A DNA stretch of 18,059 nt from M55B177 sp034722275 (GCA_034722275.1 JAYENW010000030.1:1-18059), one strand, 5' to 3'. Shown: positions 1 to 7,648, counted from the first letter of the stretch. Numbers and translations: made by a program. The notes: generated from the sequence alone by a model not told the origin.

Positions 1-422
1 ATGCTAACAGCATAAAGCTGGAGAGGAACAGGCTGGTAGTGGCCACTGGATCAGCGAGCAGCAGATTGAATTTGGTACTGGAGCAGTGGTATCGAATGCA
101 GGCCGCGAAACTGATAAACGAGAGGGTAGACAAACTGAGTGCTCGTTTGGGGCTCACCTATAACCGAATTATCATACGCGGGCAGAAGACCCGTTGGGGT
201 AGCTGCTCCCATAAAGGCAACCTTAGCTTTAACTGGAAGCTCATAATGGCACCGGAGCCTGTCATTGACTACGTCATCATCCATGAGCTTACCCATCTAA
301 AAGAGATGAATCACACAAAGAGATTCTGGGAACTGGTAGCTGAATACTGTCCCCGATGGTGTGAGCACAAGAAATGGCTCAAGGACCACGAGATGGATCT
401 GGCTGACAAACTATCCCGTTAG
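1..422 (+). CDS. YgjP/DUF45-like zinc metallopeptidase, 3' part
   Basis: This is the C-terminal part of a YgjP/DUF45 (SprT-like) metallopeptidase. The reading frame is open to the left edge (first full codon at base 3), so the gene starts outside the window. The GTG at 39 is probably internal, because the residues before it continue the fold. Counted from that GTG, an RWGSCS motif lies at residues 52-57, followed by the zinc site HELTH at 82-86 and a third likely ligand, His92, in EMNH. A conserved FW follows. Family members are usually about 220-240 residues, so roughly the first 100 are missing. The protein is probably a soluble cytoplasmic hydrolase; its substrate is not known. It converges with the nuclease gene ending at 512. 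Confidence 0.85.
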   Translation, partial: ANSIKLERNRLVVATGSASSRLNLVLEQWYRMQAAKLINERVDKLSARLGLTYNRIIIRGQKTRWGSCSHKGNLSFNWKLIMAPEPVIDYVIIHELTHLKEMNHTKRFWELVAEYCPRWCEHKKWLKDHEMDLADKLSR

Positions 423-511
423 AAGCAGTGCTAATTAGACAAAAGCAAGAATAAGAATTGTTAGCTGACACTCAACAAAATGAGTTTTCGTGTGATATCT
501 TCCACGCGGCA

Positions 512-1708
512 TTATTTTTCCTGCTCCTTCGATTTCGATATGCTGACGGAGTTACTCTCCTCAATTTTGCCGTAGTTCCTGACTTTATCAACCAGGTCTT
601 TAGTCCAGAGACTATCTTCCACGATGTGGATGAGGGATATCGTGTCAAGCTGGGAAACCTCCGCCCATTTGCCTGCCTGTTTAATTAGCTCATCGAGTTC
701 CTGGCGCTCCTTATCGTTCTTGCCTGGGAATTTTAGCTTCTCACCAAATTTCACCCTGGCTTTAGAACCGCTGCCTTTTATGACCTCAACTTCCTCTCTT
801 CTGGCATAATCAAGTATCGCTTCCTTTACCTTCTCCATCTCACTTTTTATCCTTGCCCCCTCATCTCTGAGTTCCACATATTTATTGACCAGCATAACAC
901 CCGGCTCATTGAGATATTCATTTACCGGCAGAGCTCCCACCTTGAAGAAGTGCTTTCTCAGCGGGCAGAGGTCAGGATACTCGCACCAATGACATAAGGG
1001 AGATTCCCTTGGCGGGAAATCCTGAGCCGACTCTATCTCATCGATTAAGCTCTTAGCATCTTCAACCAGGCTTGAAATGGCTTCTGGAGTGCGATAGGAA
1101 ACCAGTTCCCTGTCAAAGGCAATGTAGTGCCAGATAAGCCTGATATTCTTGATATCTGGCCACTTTTTCTGAATACCAATCTGGTATAAGCCAAGCTGCC
1201 TGTCATTGTCTGCCTCTTCCTGGCTCGGCAGATGGGCTGATGTCTTGTAGTCGCGAATTTCATAGACACCATCTTTATCCCGCGACAGGCGGTCTATATA
1301 GCCTGTCATCCTGTATTTACTCTCGTCATCCAGGGAGAAATTGAGCCCCATCTCGGTGTCTATGGTTATCTCTGAGTCGAAGGGTGAATAGCGCTCATAG
1401 TAAGTGCTAATCATCTTTTCGCCCAGGGCTCTATAGTGCTCCTGTGTTAAGTCCTGTTTCATAATGAGGATTGAGTCGTGCCAGTTCTCCTGCCAGAGTT
1501 TGCTGTAGTAAGCGAGTAAATCGCTCAGGCTATTTACCCTGGTAAACCTGAGGTCGTCGTAGCACTTCTTCAAGGTCTCGTGAACCATCGTGCCCAGGAA
1601 GCCCTCGATGATTTCAGATTCCCTCTTAATCCTGTCCCGATAGCGAAGCCTGTACCTCAAGGGACAATCTTCATACATACTTAGCTGCGAATGAGAATAG
1701 ATTGGCAT
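512..1708 (-). CDS. RecB/Cas4-like PD-(D/E)XK nuclease, 398 aa
   Basis: The protein belongs to the PD-(D/E)XK nuclease superfamily, in the RecB-family exonuclease/Cas4/AddB-like group (PDDEXK_1). Visible motifs are His43 in MVHETL, Asp139 in GYIDR, Asp153 and Lys155 in RDYKTS, and the QLGLYQ helix at 171-176. Four cysteines, Cys15 (YEDCPLRY) and Cys239/242/248 (CHWCEYPDLCP), match the split 1+3 layout that binds a 4Fe-4S cluster in Cas4 and AddB. A charged C-terminal extension (about 270-398) with a helical stretch follows the core. An AAGGAGG site a few bases before ATG 1708 supports the start. Family knowledge suggests a DNA-end-processing exonuclease. No cas1, cas2 or helicase gene is visible, so it appears to stand alone. 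Confidence 0.85.
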   Translation of the reverse strand: MPIYSHSQLSMYEDCPLRYRLRYRDRIKRESEIIEGFLGTMVHETLKKCYDDLRFTRVNSLSDLLAYYSKLWQENWHDSILIMKQDLTQEHYRALGEKMISTYYERYSPFDSEITIDTEMGLNFSLDDESKYRMTGYIDRLSRDKDGVYEIRDYKTSAHLPSQEEADNDRQLGLYQIGIQKKWPDIKNIRLIWHYIAFDRELVSYRTPEAISSLVEDAKSLIDEIESAQDFPPRESPLCHWCEYPDLCPLRKHFFKVGALPVNEYLNEPGVMLVNKYVELRDEGARIKSEMEKVKEAILDYARREEVEVIKGSGSKARVKFGEKLKFPGKNDKERQELDELIKQAGKWAEVSQLDTISLIHIVEDSLWTKDLVDKVRNYGKIEESNSVSISKSKEQEK

Positions 1709-1786
1709 GGTTCCTCCTTAGCCTGCCTGAGCTTGGCCTCTAACACCCTCTCCTTTCAATGCCTTCAAATTCACCACATCTTCTGA

Positions 1787-2018
1787 TTTGTATCTTTTAA
1801 TCAGGGTGTCGCCTTATTCTACGATACCTATCACCTTTTTGAAAGACGCTCAGGGAGTATTACAGGAACTACATCGGATATTGACACCTAATGCCACCCT
1901 GTCTTTCAGCGACCATCACATGAAGGAACACCACGTATTGGCAAAGGTAACAACCGGGGAGTTATTTGCTCTGTCCAGAAAGGGAAAGAAAACATACATT
2001 TTGTTGAAACAAGGCTGA
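1787..2018 (+). pseudogene. SAM methyltransferase C-terminal remnant, frameshifted
   Basis: This is the decayed 3' end of a class I SAM-dependent methyltransferase. From about 1848 to the stop at 2016-2018 the frame reads a typical C-terminal half: LKDAQGVLQELHRIL, then TPNATLSFSDHHMKE, ending in GKKTYILLKQG. The preceding piece, VALFYDTYHLF (1808-1840), is also characteristic but lies in another frame. The break is in the T-run at about 1835-1840. A stop at 1784-1786 closes the upstream frame, and no SAM-binding GxGxG segment is present. The gene is therefore both truncated and frameshifted. An ORF opening with TTG at 1788 exists but mixes real and unrelated residues. Confidence 0.6.
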
Positions 2019-2161
2019 CAAAAGCAGAGAGAAGCCGCCTACCAAGTCGCTGCACCCAACCGCACGGGGCATCCGCAGGCGATCCAGTAAGCCAAAACAC
2101 CCCAGTAGCAAACATCTGCTCGTGCAGCTACTATAGTAACGTGGTTAATAATCCCTTTTAT

Positions 2162-2192
2162 ACTATATTTACCTTTCCCCCCGCACTGTCAA
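2162..2192 (-). promoter_or_regulatory. Candidate minus-strand promoter
   Basis: Read on the minus strand, a perfect -35 TTGACA (2187-2192) is followed by AATATA after 17 bp (2164-2169) or TATAGT after 19 bp (2162-2167). It points toward the nuclease gene at 1708, about 450 bases away, with no convincing gene between. The TTGACA is convincing but the -10 choice is ambiguous. Confidence 0.35.
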
Positions 2193-2261
2193 GCGTTTTT
2201 TGATTTTTCCTCGATTTTCCCAGAATTTCATCGGCATTTGGGGAAAAAGTCAGTAAGTTGA

Positions 2262-2954
2262 GTGGTAGGGGCCGTGTCAAATCATAAATGGGAGAAGGAC
2301 GAAAACTACTTTGCCAACCTCAGCGAAAAAGAGCTAGGTCAACAACTCATCCTGGAGCCCTTTTCAGGGATGACGCAGGCTGAGTATATAGCTATAGCGA
2401 AGGCGTATGTTGAGGAGGCCAAGCACCCTCGTTTCCAGGTTTCTTACGACAGGGTTGTTTACCAGCCCATGTTAGAACTTATGGATTACCTCAGGTCAAA
2501 AGATTTCAAGGTGTTCATAGTGTCTGGCGGCATGGCAGGACTCATGCGGGCTTACTCAGAGCAAGTCTATGGTGTTCCGTGCGAGAATGTGATTGGCATA
2601 AGTGCGACGCTTGAATACGTTGTGCAGAACGGAAGTTCCTCTCTCATCAGGATAAAAGAGTTTGTAGAGCCCATGAGCGATTTCAGTGGCAAAGCCATCG
2701 ATATACAACTTCGTATTGGGAAACGGCCTATTCTTGCCGTAGGTAACTCAGACGGCGACGTGGAAATGCTCGAGTTTACTGATGATCGGGAAGGGCCCGG
2801 CTTGATGCTACTTGTCCACCACGATGACACAGAGCGAGAGTATCAGTATGACAAAGGTGCCGAGAAAATACTGGAAGTAGCTAAGAACCATAATTGGACT
2901 ATTGTTAGCATGAAGAATGACTTCAAAACGGTGTTTGCATTCGAGCAGCAGTGA
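2262..2954 (+). pseudogene. HAD-family phosphatase relative lacking its N-terminus
   Basis: The 230-residue frame matches the C-terminal two thirds of phosphoserine-phosphatase-like HAD hydrolases. Motif II serine is in VFIVSGG (Ser88), a candidate motif III lysine is Lys144 or Lys154, and motif IV acids are Asp164 and Asp166 in GNSDGDVEML. The family's DxDGT motif, which carries the catalytic nucleophile, should lie about 70-90 residues earlier. It is absent: a TGA at 2259-2261 closes the frame just before GTG 2262, and no DxDGT is readable further upstream. No good ribosome binding site precedes the GTG. The likeliest reading is a 5'-truncated, catalytically dead pseudogene, although the retained part is uninterrupted. 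A real short protein cannot be excluded. Confidence 0.65.
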
Positions 2955-2976
2955 TTAATGCCTCTTGGGAGAATAA

Positions 2977-3000
2977 GGTGGGGATAAACCCCGCCACTAC
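2977..3000 (-). repeat. GTAG-type hairpin element, inverted copy
   Basis: The arms GGTGGGG (2977-2983) and CCCCGCC (2989-2995) enclose ATAAA, followed by ACTAC. On the minus strand this reads GTAGTGGCGGGG-TTTAT-CCCCACC. That is the same head and loop as the first hairpin of the repeats at 10941 and 15050. It lies just after the HAD remnant. Confidence 0.7.
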
Positions 3001-3090
3001 GTTCCTTGTTCTGTGTTTGCTCGAATTACCCTCGTGATGGGAAGGCGAAGAGATAGTGTGTCACTAATCATGTGATGCAAGAGACTGCTT

Positions 3091-3120
3091 TTGTAAAGTA
3101 GATTTCATATCTTGTATAAT
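3091..3120 (+). promoter_or_regulatory. Candidate promoter upstream of typA
   Basis: TTGTAA (3091-3096), an 18-bp spacer and a perfect TATAAT (3115-3120) form a plausible sigma-70 promoter. It would give typA a leader of about 250 bases. The -35 box is imperfect and no other evidence supports it. Confidence 0.35.
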
Positions 3121-3378
3121 AAGCACAGTATTTCAAGTAGTGAGTTCAATGTATTCTCGTTGTGGCCGCTTTTACCTTCACCGCTTTCGAGCAGGGAGCC
3201 TTCATTACTGAGGCAAAGCGCTGACTTGATAGCTGGAGGCCAGACATAGTATAGTCACAGTTCGCATACTACAATAGGTATCAGTCGGGAAGCTAAACAA
3301 GCCGCTTGTCTGCGTTTTCCTCTTTAATACTATAAATTACCGTGTGGATTTCTCCAAGGGATAGAACTGTTTGTTGTT

Positions 3379-5208
3379 ATGAATTATCGCAGCGACATAA
3401 GAAACATAGCTATTATTGCCCATGTTGACCATGGTAAGACTACCTTGGTAGATGCCATGCTCAAGCAAAGCAAGCTTTTCCGAGATAACCAGGCAGTTGG
3501 CGAATTAATAATGGACCAGAATACCCTTGAGCGAGAAAAGGGGATTACCATCATGGCTAAAAATACGGCCGTAGTTTACCGGGGTGTCAAAATCAATATT
3601 ATTGATACACCGGGGCACGCTGATTTCAGCGGAGAGGTAGAGCGTGTCGTAAGTATGGCTGATGGTTGTTTGCTCCTGGTGGATTCTATAGAAGGTCCCA
3701 TGCCCCAGACCAAGTTTGTGCTTCGCCTGGCAATGGAAATGGGTCTAAAACCCATTGTGGTTATCAACAAAGTAGACCGGCAAAATTCGCGGATAGCGGA
3801 GGTGCTAAAACTTACCGAGGACCTGTTCTTACAATTAGCTATCAGTGCTGACCAGCTTGACTTCCCGGTACTATATACCAGTGCAAGAGAAGGCGCCGCC
3901 GTAACTGAATTGGGCATGAAAGGCAAGGATATCGCTCCTCTCTTCGAATGCATATTGGAAAAAGTACCACCACCGAAAATTGAAAGTGGGCCATTTCAAA
4001 TGCTGGTTTCTAACCTGGACTATGACAGCCACAAAGGTAAGATAGCTATTGGTAGAATCTGGAGAGGAAAGGTTGCTCCACGCGACCTGGTAGTCAATAT
4101 GGGTGCTGATGGAAGTGTAACTCATTATGAGATTAGCGAAGTGTTTACCTATCTCGGTCTCAAGCACTTGAAGGTGGAGGAAGCCGAGGCAGGTGATATA
4201 GTAGCTGTGACCGGTCTCGGCAAGGTCAACATTGGAGATACCATTGCCAGCCCGGAGCAACCTGAAGCTCTACCAGGCATAGAGATTGGCGAACCGACGG
4301 TAGAGATGACCTTTGGAGTAAATACCTCGCCTTTTGCCGGCCGTGAGGGGCGCTTTTGCACCACACGCCAGTTGCGGACACGACTCTACAGAGAGCTGGA
4401 AACTAATCTCAGCCTCCGAGTACAGGATACAGATAATCCCGACACCTTTTTGGTAAAGGGGAGGGGAGAACTGCATCTGGCTATCCTGATTGAGACCATG
4501 CGCCGGGAGGGCTATGAATTTGAGGTCTCCAAGCCAGAAGCTATCACCAAAATAGTTGACGGTAATCTGGTAGAACCTGTGGAGGTTCTTACCATTGATA
4601 CCAAAGATGAATATATTGGAGTTTTAACCGAGATGCTGAGCAAGCGGCAAGCTCAGCTTACGGATATGCGCAACGATGGCCATGATAATGTGCGCTTAGT
4701 ATTCCATGTGCCTACAAAGGGATTGATTGGCTTCCGTAGTGCTTTCTCTACCGCCACACGTGGTGAAAGTATCATGAATACCATTTTTCTTGGCTATGAA
4801 CCTTATCATGGAGATATAATTTCGGCTCGTGATGGAGCACTGGCAGCGTCGGAACAGGGTATAGCTGTTGCCTATGGTCTAAATAATGCCCAGGGGCGGG
4901 GCTTCACCTTTATTGAACCAGGTACGCTAGTCTATGAGGGTATGATAGTTGGGCTGAGTTCACGGCCGAAGGACATAGCCATCAATGTGTGCAAAGAAAA
5001 AAAGAAGACCAATGTGCGCGCGTCTACATCCGATATTGCCATAAAGCTGACTCCTCCCATAGAGTTGAGCCTGGAGCAAGCCATTGATTTTATCAATGAT
5101 GATGAACTGGTTGAGGTAACTCCTGGGAATATCAGGCTGAGGAAAAAGTTACTCACCGAGGCACAACGATTGAAGGACATCTCTTCTTCCCGGCGAAGTG
5201 TAAAGTAA
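3379..5208 (+). CDS. typA: Translational GTPase TypA/BipA
   Basis: This is a full-length (609 aa) TypA/BipA, a ribosome-associated translational GTPase related to EF-G and LepA that supports 50S assembly and growth under stress. G-domain motifs are AHVDHGKT (14-21), the KGITI switch region near 54-58, DTPGH (76-80) and NKVD (130-133). The central beta-barrel, the EF-G-like domains and the family-typical C-terminal segment with GLIGFRS and ARDGALAASEQG are all present. Length matches the family (about 600-615 residues). ATG 3379 gives the expected MNYRSDIRNIAIIAHVDHGK start. The nearest purine-rich site, AAGGGA, is about 17 bases upstream, so the ribosome binding site is weak. The gene stands alone and is the clearest host gene in the window. 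Confidence 0.97.
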   Translation: MNYRSDIRNIAIIAHVDHGKTTLVDAMLKQSKLFRDNQAVGELIMDQNTLEREKGITIMAKNTAVVYRGVKINIIDTPGHADFSGEVERVVSMADGCLLLVDSIEGPMPQTKFVLRLAMEMGLKPIVVINKVDRQNSRIAEVLKLTEDLFLQLAISADQLDFPVLYTSAREGAAVTELGMKGKDIAPLFECILEKVPPPKIESGPFQMLVSNLDYDSHKGKIAIGRIWRGKVAPRDLVVNMGADGSVTHYEISEVFTYLGLKHLKVEEAEAGDIVAVTGLGKVNIGDTIASPEQPEALPGIEIGEPTVEMTFGVNTSPFAGREGRFCTTRQLRTRLYRELETNLSLRVQDTDNPDTFLVKGRGELHLAILIETMRREGYEFEVSKPEAITKIVDGNLVEPVEVLTIDTKDEYIGVLTEMLSKRQAQLTDMRNDGHDNVRLVFHVPTKGLIGFRSAFSTATRGESIMNTIFLGYEPYHGDIISARDGALAASEQGIAVAYGLNNAQGRGFTFIEPGTLVYEGMIVGLSSRPKDIAINVCKEKKKTNVRASTSDIAIKLTPPIELSLEQAIDFINDDELVEVTPGNIRLRKKLLTEAQRLKDISSSRRSVK

Positions 5209-5309
5209 TAGGGCTGGGGCTGCTCATTAAAATGGCTGAAATACCGAATTGATGCCCTAATTCACACGCTGCCCAAAACGGCAGAAGGTTCAATTAAGCC
5301 AGTCTATTA

Positions 5310-5474
5310 TTAGGATGTGCTGATTCTGGTTCCAATCCAGGGTGCTATCACCCCCATAGTCTCATCTTGTAGAGAGGCGCCAATTCCATTTGCCTCCAAT
5401 ATGCTTTTGATATAGCCTGAATCTACAAAAGAACCAAAGTAGACCCTGACAGTTTCTCTCCTGATGAAGATTAC
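5310..5474 (-). pseudogene. DUF2007-like protein remnant
   Basis: A 54-codon minus-strand frame reads RVYFGSFVDSGYIKSILEA, then NGIGASLQDETMG. This resembles the conserved core of DUF2007 small proteins, where an ExxLxxSLLEANGIxxxLQDE-type segment is typical. It has no ATG, GTG or TTG start: the frame opens with GTA after a stop at 5475-5477. It also ends early in APWIGTRISTS, without the usual valine-rich tail. It is best read as a broken gene. The match is from memory of the motif and no search was possible. Confidence 0.4.
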
Positions 5475-5673
5475 TCACCACTATGAAGCTTCAAAACCTC
5501 ACTCCTTGTTGTACAGTTATAGACTATGCCAGCCCTCCAAATCTCCATTGCTGGCATTGTGTAGAGCACAGATAACGGTAAGGTTCCTCTCATTGTAGCA
5601 TTCATATCATACAAACAGCCAGAAAGTGACCTGACGAAGAATTTATTTGCCAGGCATTAAAGCCATGTGATAT

Positions 5674-5721
5674 TATCATACGATATAGTATCTTGACAAT
5701 TTATATCATATGATATAAAAT
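5674..5721 (+). promoter_or_regulatory. Promoter with palindromic operator for the toxin-antitoxin operon
   Basis: TTGACA (5693-5698), a 17-bp spacer and TAAAAT (5716-5721) form a near-consensus promoter. A perfect 18-bp palindrome, TTATATCATATGATATAA (5701-5718), fills the spacer and overlaps the -10 box. A related imperfect site, TATCATACGATA (5674-5685), lies upstream with its centre 30 bp away, about three helical turns. This is the expected layout for autorepression by the HTH antitoxin encoded downstream. The sequence shows the sites; the repressor assignment is inferred. Confidence 0.75.
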
Positions 5722-5730
5722 CAAACTGTC

Positions 5731-6123
5731 TTGGCTGATAAGAAAAGCGTCAGAGATTTCCTTCAGAAGGTTAAGGAGACGATAGCAAATCCGCCGGCTA
5801 ATTATCAGGCTTGGGTCCTGGTGTCGCGAGGAGAGAACAAAGAATGCATAGCCCGGCTTGGGTTCAAATACCAGGATATACGCGATTCAATCCTGGCACT
5901 ATCGGTTTCCGATTATTGCGAAGGCCCCTGCCAGGACTATGACCAGAGAGGTGAGTTATGGGTATTTGGAAAGATAATAGAAGGAAGGGAAATATATATC
6001 AAGCTAAAACTTGCCTCTTTTGGCTCTTTAAGTATGGTGAGAATAGTGTCGTTTCACTTTGCTAAGGAGTCTCTCGGTTACCCGTTTCAAGAAAGAACAT
6101 CGCAGGAGGTACAGGAGAAATGA
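5731..6123 (+). CDS. MqsR-like toxin (mRNA interferase family)
   Basis: This 130-residue protein resembles the MqsR family of ribosome-independent mRNA interferases. The matching block is LGFKYQDIRDSILALSVSDY (43-62), then ELWVFGKIIEGREIYIKLKL (75-94) and VRIVSFHFAKE (103-113). It parallels the order in E. coli MqsR: LGLDF, IIGLSESDF, IWQDVYRP, VYLKI, LIVSFKE. The protein is longer than E. coli MqsR (98 aa), with about 30 extra N-terminal and 18 extra C-terminal residues. TTG 5731 is the first in-frame start after a stop at 5716-5718. It lies only about 10 bases after the -10 box and has no ribosome binding site, so the mRNA may be leaderless. The stop overlaps the antitoxin start (ATGA). Toxin first, antitoxin second matches mqsRA order. 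Confidence 0.7.
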   Translation: MADKKSVRDFLQKVKETIANPPANYQAWVLVSRGENKECIARLGFKYQDIRDSILALSVSDYCEGPCQDYDQRGELWVFGKIIEGREIYIKLKLASFGSLSMVRIVSFHFAKESLGYPFQERTSQEVQEK

Positions 6124-7130
6124 GAAAGGTTGCTGTCATCAATAACCTATGTACAAATTGTGAAAGGGAAACCCAATTCGACCGAATAGTCAAGAAGGAG
6201 ACATTCGATTTGAAAGGAGAACCAATCACTGTAGAGGTTGAGTATAGCAAGTGCCAGAACTGCGGAGATGAAGTTCTCATCCCTGGTGTGAATCCTGACC
6301 CCTTTGACCTGGCTTATAGGGAGTATCGCAAGAAGCATGGTCTTCTCCAACCGGAAGACATCAGGAACTGGCGTAAGGCACATCATCTTACCCAGAGTGA
6401 ATTAGCGAGATTACTCGGTCTGGGAACTGCAACCATTAGCCGATACGAAAAAGGAGCGCTGCAAAATGAGTCCCATGAGAGATTACTCAGGTTGGCGATG
6501 AAGTCAACAAATCTCCTGAAACTCGTAGAAGAATCCGAGCAAGTGTTCTCTGCGGAAGAGAAGAAGAAACTTCTGGAAACACTGCGAGAATCAGACGAAG
6601 CCTCATGCTCTGTGGATGATACCATCATGCTCAACTTTGGCAGTAGTGAGAAGGGTGAATTGAATGGATATAGAAAGCTCGACCTCGCCAAACTATACAA
6701 CGCCGTGCTTTTCTTCGCAAAAGAGGGAGTGTTGAAAAGCAAGCTCAATAAGTTGTTATTCTATGCTGATTTCAAGCATTTTAAGGAATACACGCTTTCC
6801 ATCACGGGCCTCCAATATGCCCACTTGCCCTACGGACCTGTACCCGATAATTATGAAATGTACTACGCCTCCTTGTTTTCCAAGGGATTCGTCAAGTTTG
6901 CCGAAGAGGAGTATCCAAATGGCTATGTGGGTGAAATCATCAGTGCGGCAAAGAATCCCGACCTGAACGTCTTTTCGCCCAGCGAACTGCGTATCATGGC
7001 TTCAGTTAAAGAAGACTTCAAGGACTACAATGCAACCCAGATAACCGAATCCTCGCACAAGGAAGCTGGTTATCAGGAGACCAGCGATGGTCAACTGATC
7101 TCATATTTGTACGCCAGTCAATTGAAGTAA
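6120..7130 (+). CDS. Zinc-finger/HTH/Panacea (DUF4065) fusion antitoxin
   Basis: This 336-residue antitoxin has three parts. Residues 1-60 carry an MqsA-like zinc finger, with pairs CTNC (Cys11, Cys14) and CQNC (Cys45, Cys48). Residues 77-125 form an XRE-type helix-turn-helix (LTQSELARLLGLGTATISRY). Residues 187-325 form a Panacea/SocA-like (DUF4065) domain, with LNKLLFYADF, LQYAHLPYGPVP and a following helical region. In MqsA the N-terminal finger binds the toxin and the HTH represses the operon. Panacea domains neutralise many unrelated toxins. Here one protein has both potential toxin-binding ends. An AGGAGG-type site precedes ATG 6120, which overlaps the toxin stop by 4 bases. The palindrome at 5701-5718 is its probable operator. 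Confidence 0.85.
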   Translation: MRKVAVINNLCTNCERETQFDRIVKKETFDLKGEPITVEVEYSKCQNCGDEVLIPGVNPDPFDLAYREYRKKHGLLQPEDIRNWRKAHHLTQSELARLLGLGTATISRYEKGALQNESHERLLRLAMKSTNLLKLVEESEQVFSAEEKKKLLETLRESDEASCSVDDTIMLNFGSSEKGELNGYRKLDLAKLYNAVLFFAKEGVLKSKLNKLLFYADFKHFKEYTLSITGLQYAHLPYGPVPDNYEMYYASLFSKGFVKFAEEEYPNGYVGEIISAAKNPDLNVFSPSELRIMASVKEDFKDYNATQITESSHKEAGYQETSDGQLISYLYASQLK

Positions 7131-7235
7131 GTCTCTTCCAATACAAGATGAGCCTGAGAGAATGGGCAGCTCATTTACGATTGGGCCATGCGACTGATCA
7201 GGGGGGATAGGAATTTACCAAACAATAGAACAAGT
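7131..7235 (+). repeat. Direct repeat copy 1, ~105 bp
   Basis: This copy begins immediately after the antitoxin stop. It matches 7938-8041 over its whole length with scattered differences, and both ends are identical (GTCTCTTCCAATACAAGATG at the start, AACAATAGAACAAGT at the end). Inside are short inverted arms, ATGAGC and GCTCAT. Together the two copies bracket the DUF433/DUF5615 pair. Confidence 0.85.
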
Positions 7236-7279
7236 CGGACAATCAACTAACATCCTTGTCGGACCCACAGTATTAGTGA

Positions 7280-7648
7280 TTATTCGCTCTCTGTTTCCTC
7301 ATGAATGCGAAGGCGACCTGGCTCCACAATCCAGAGTCTGCCAGCAGGCAATTCCTTGTTGAGGGCATCAATCAAGGTGTCCACCAGAATTCGCATGGTG
7401 GGAAAGAGTTGGTTGGGCCCGCGCAGAACAACAACCCCCGGGGTTCCTTCGGGAGGAAAGCGGATGATATTCGAAAAATCCAGGTCAAGGCTGACCAAAA
7501 TGCGCCTTTCCACCTTGCAGTCCTGGTAAAGCCCTTCGTCTTCTGTTCCACGAAGGCCCTGCTCGTGAACCGTATTGGTGTCGTGCCCCGCTTGTTTGAG
7601 GATGCTAGCAAGCCGTACATCAAGGTTCTCGTCCAGCTTAATCCTCAT
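7280..7648 (-). CDS. DUF5615 PIN-like toxin
   Basis: This 122-residue protein belongs to the DUF5615 (Mut7-C/PIN-like) group, usually the toxin partner of DUF433 antitoxins. Acidic residues expected at a PIN-type metal site are present: Asp6, Glu7 and Asp10 in LDENLD, Asp37 in GTEDEGLY, and Asp55 and Asp57 in SLDLDF. GVVVLRGPNQ is another family-like segment. PIN-like proteins are metal-dependent RNases; cleavage by this protein is inferred. Its ATG shares one base with the TGA of the DUF433 gene (TGATG), so the two are translationally coupled. Length is normal for the family and no frame damage is visible. Confidence 0.85.
   Translation of the reverse strand: MRIKLDENLDVRLASILKQAGHDTNTVHEQGLRGTEDEGLYQDCKVERRILVSLDLDFSNIIRFPPEGTPGVVVLRGPNQLFPTMRILVDTLIDALNKELPAGRLWIVEPGRLRIHEETESE

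Larger units (their letters stand above)
2955..3378. other. Intergenic region before typA
   Basis: No coding sequence is recognised in these 424 bases. They hold one inverted copy of the GTAGTGGCGGG hairpin element at 2977-3000, a promoter-like pair at 3091-3120, and a loose inverted repeat around 3248-3275 (TAGTAT and ATACTA arms). Several short T-rich stretches lie close to typA. Confidence 0.5.
5209..5730. other. Intergenic region between typA and the MqsR-like toxin
   Basis: No intact gene is recognised. No clear hairpin-plus-U-tract terminator follows typA. The stretch holds a DUF2007-like remnant on the minus strand (5310-5474), undistinguished sequence, and from about 5671 the AT-rich promoter/operator of the toxin-antitoxin operon. 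Confidence 0.5.

Noticed and set aside
1906..2115. 69-aa minus-strand ORF over the methyltransferase remnant
   Set aside because: It runs antisense to the recognisable remnant, has no ribosome site, and resembles no family. A promoter-like TTGACA exists upstream, but that is not enough to support it.
2019..2150. Possible structured RNA or tRNA in the GC-rich stretch
   Set aside because: No cloverleaf, anticodon arm or known RNA motif could be formed.
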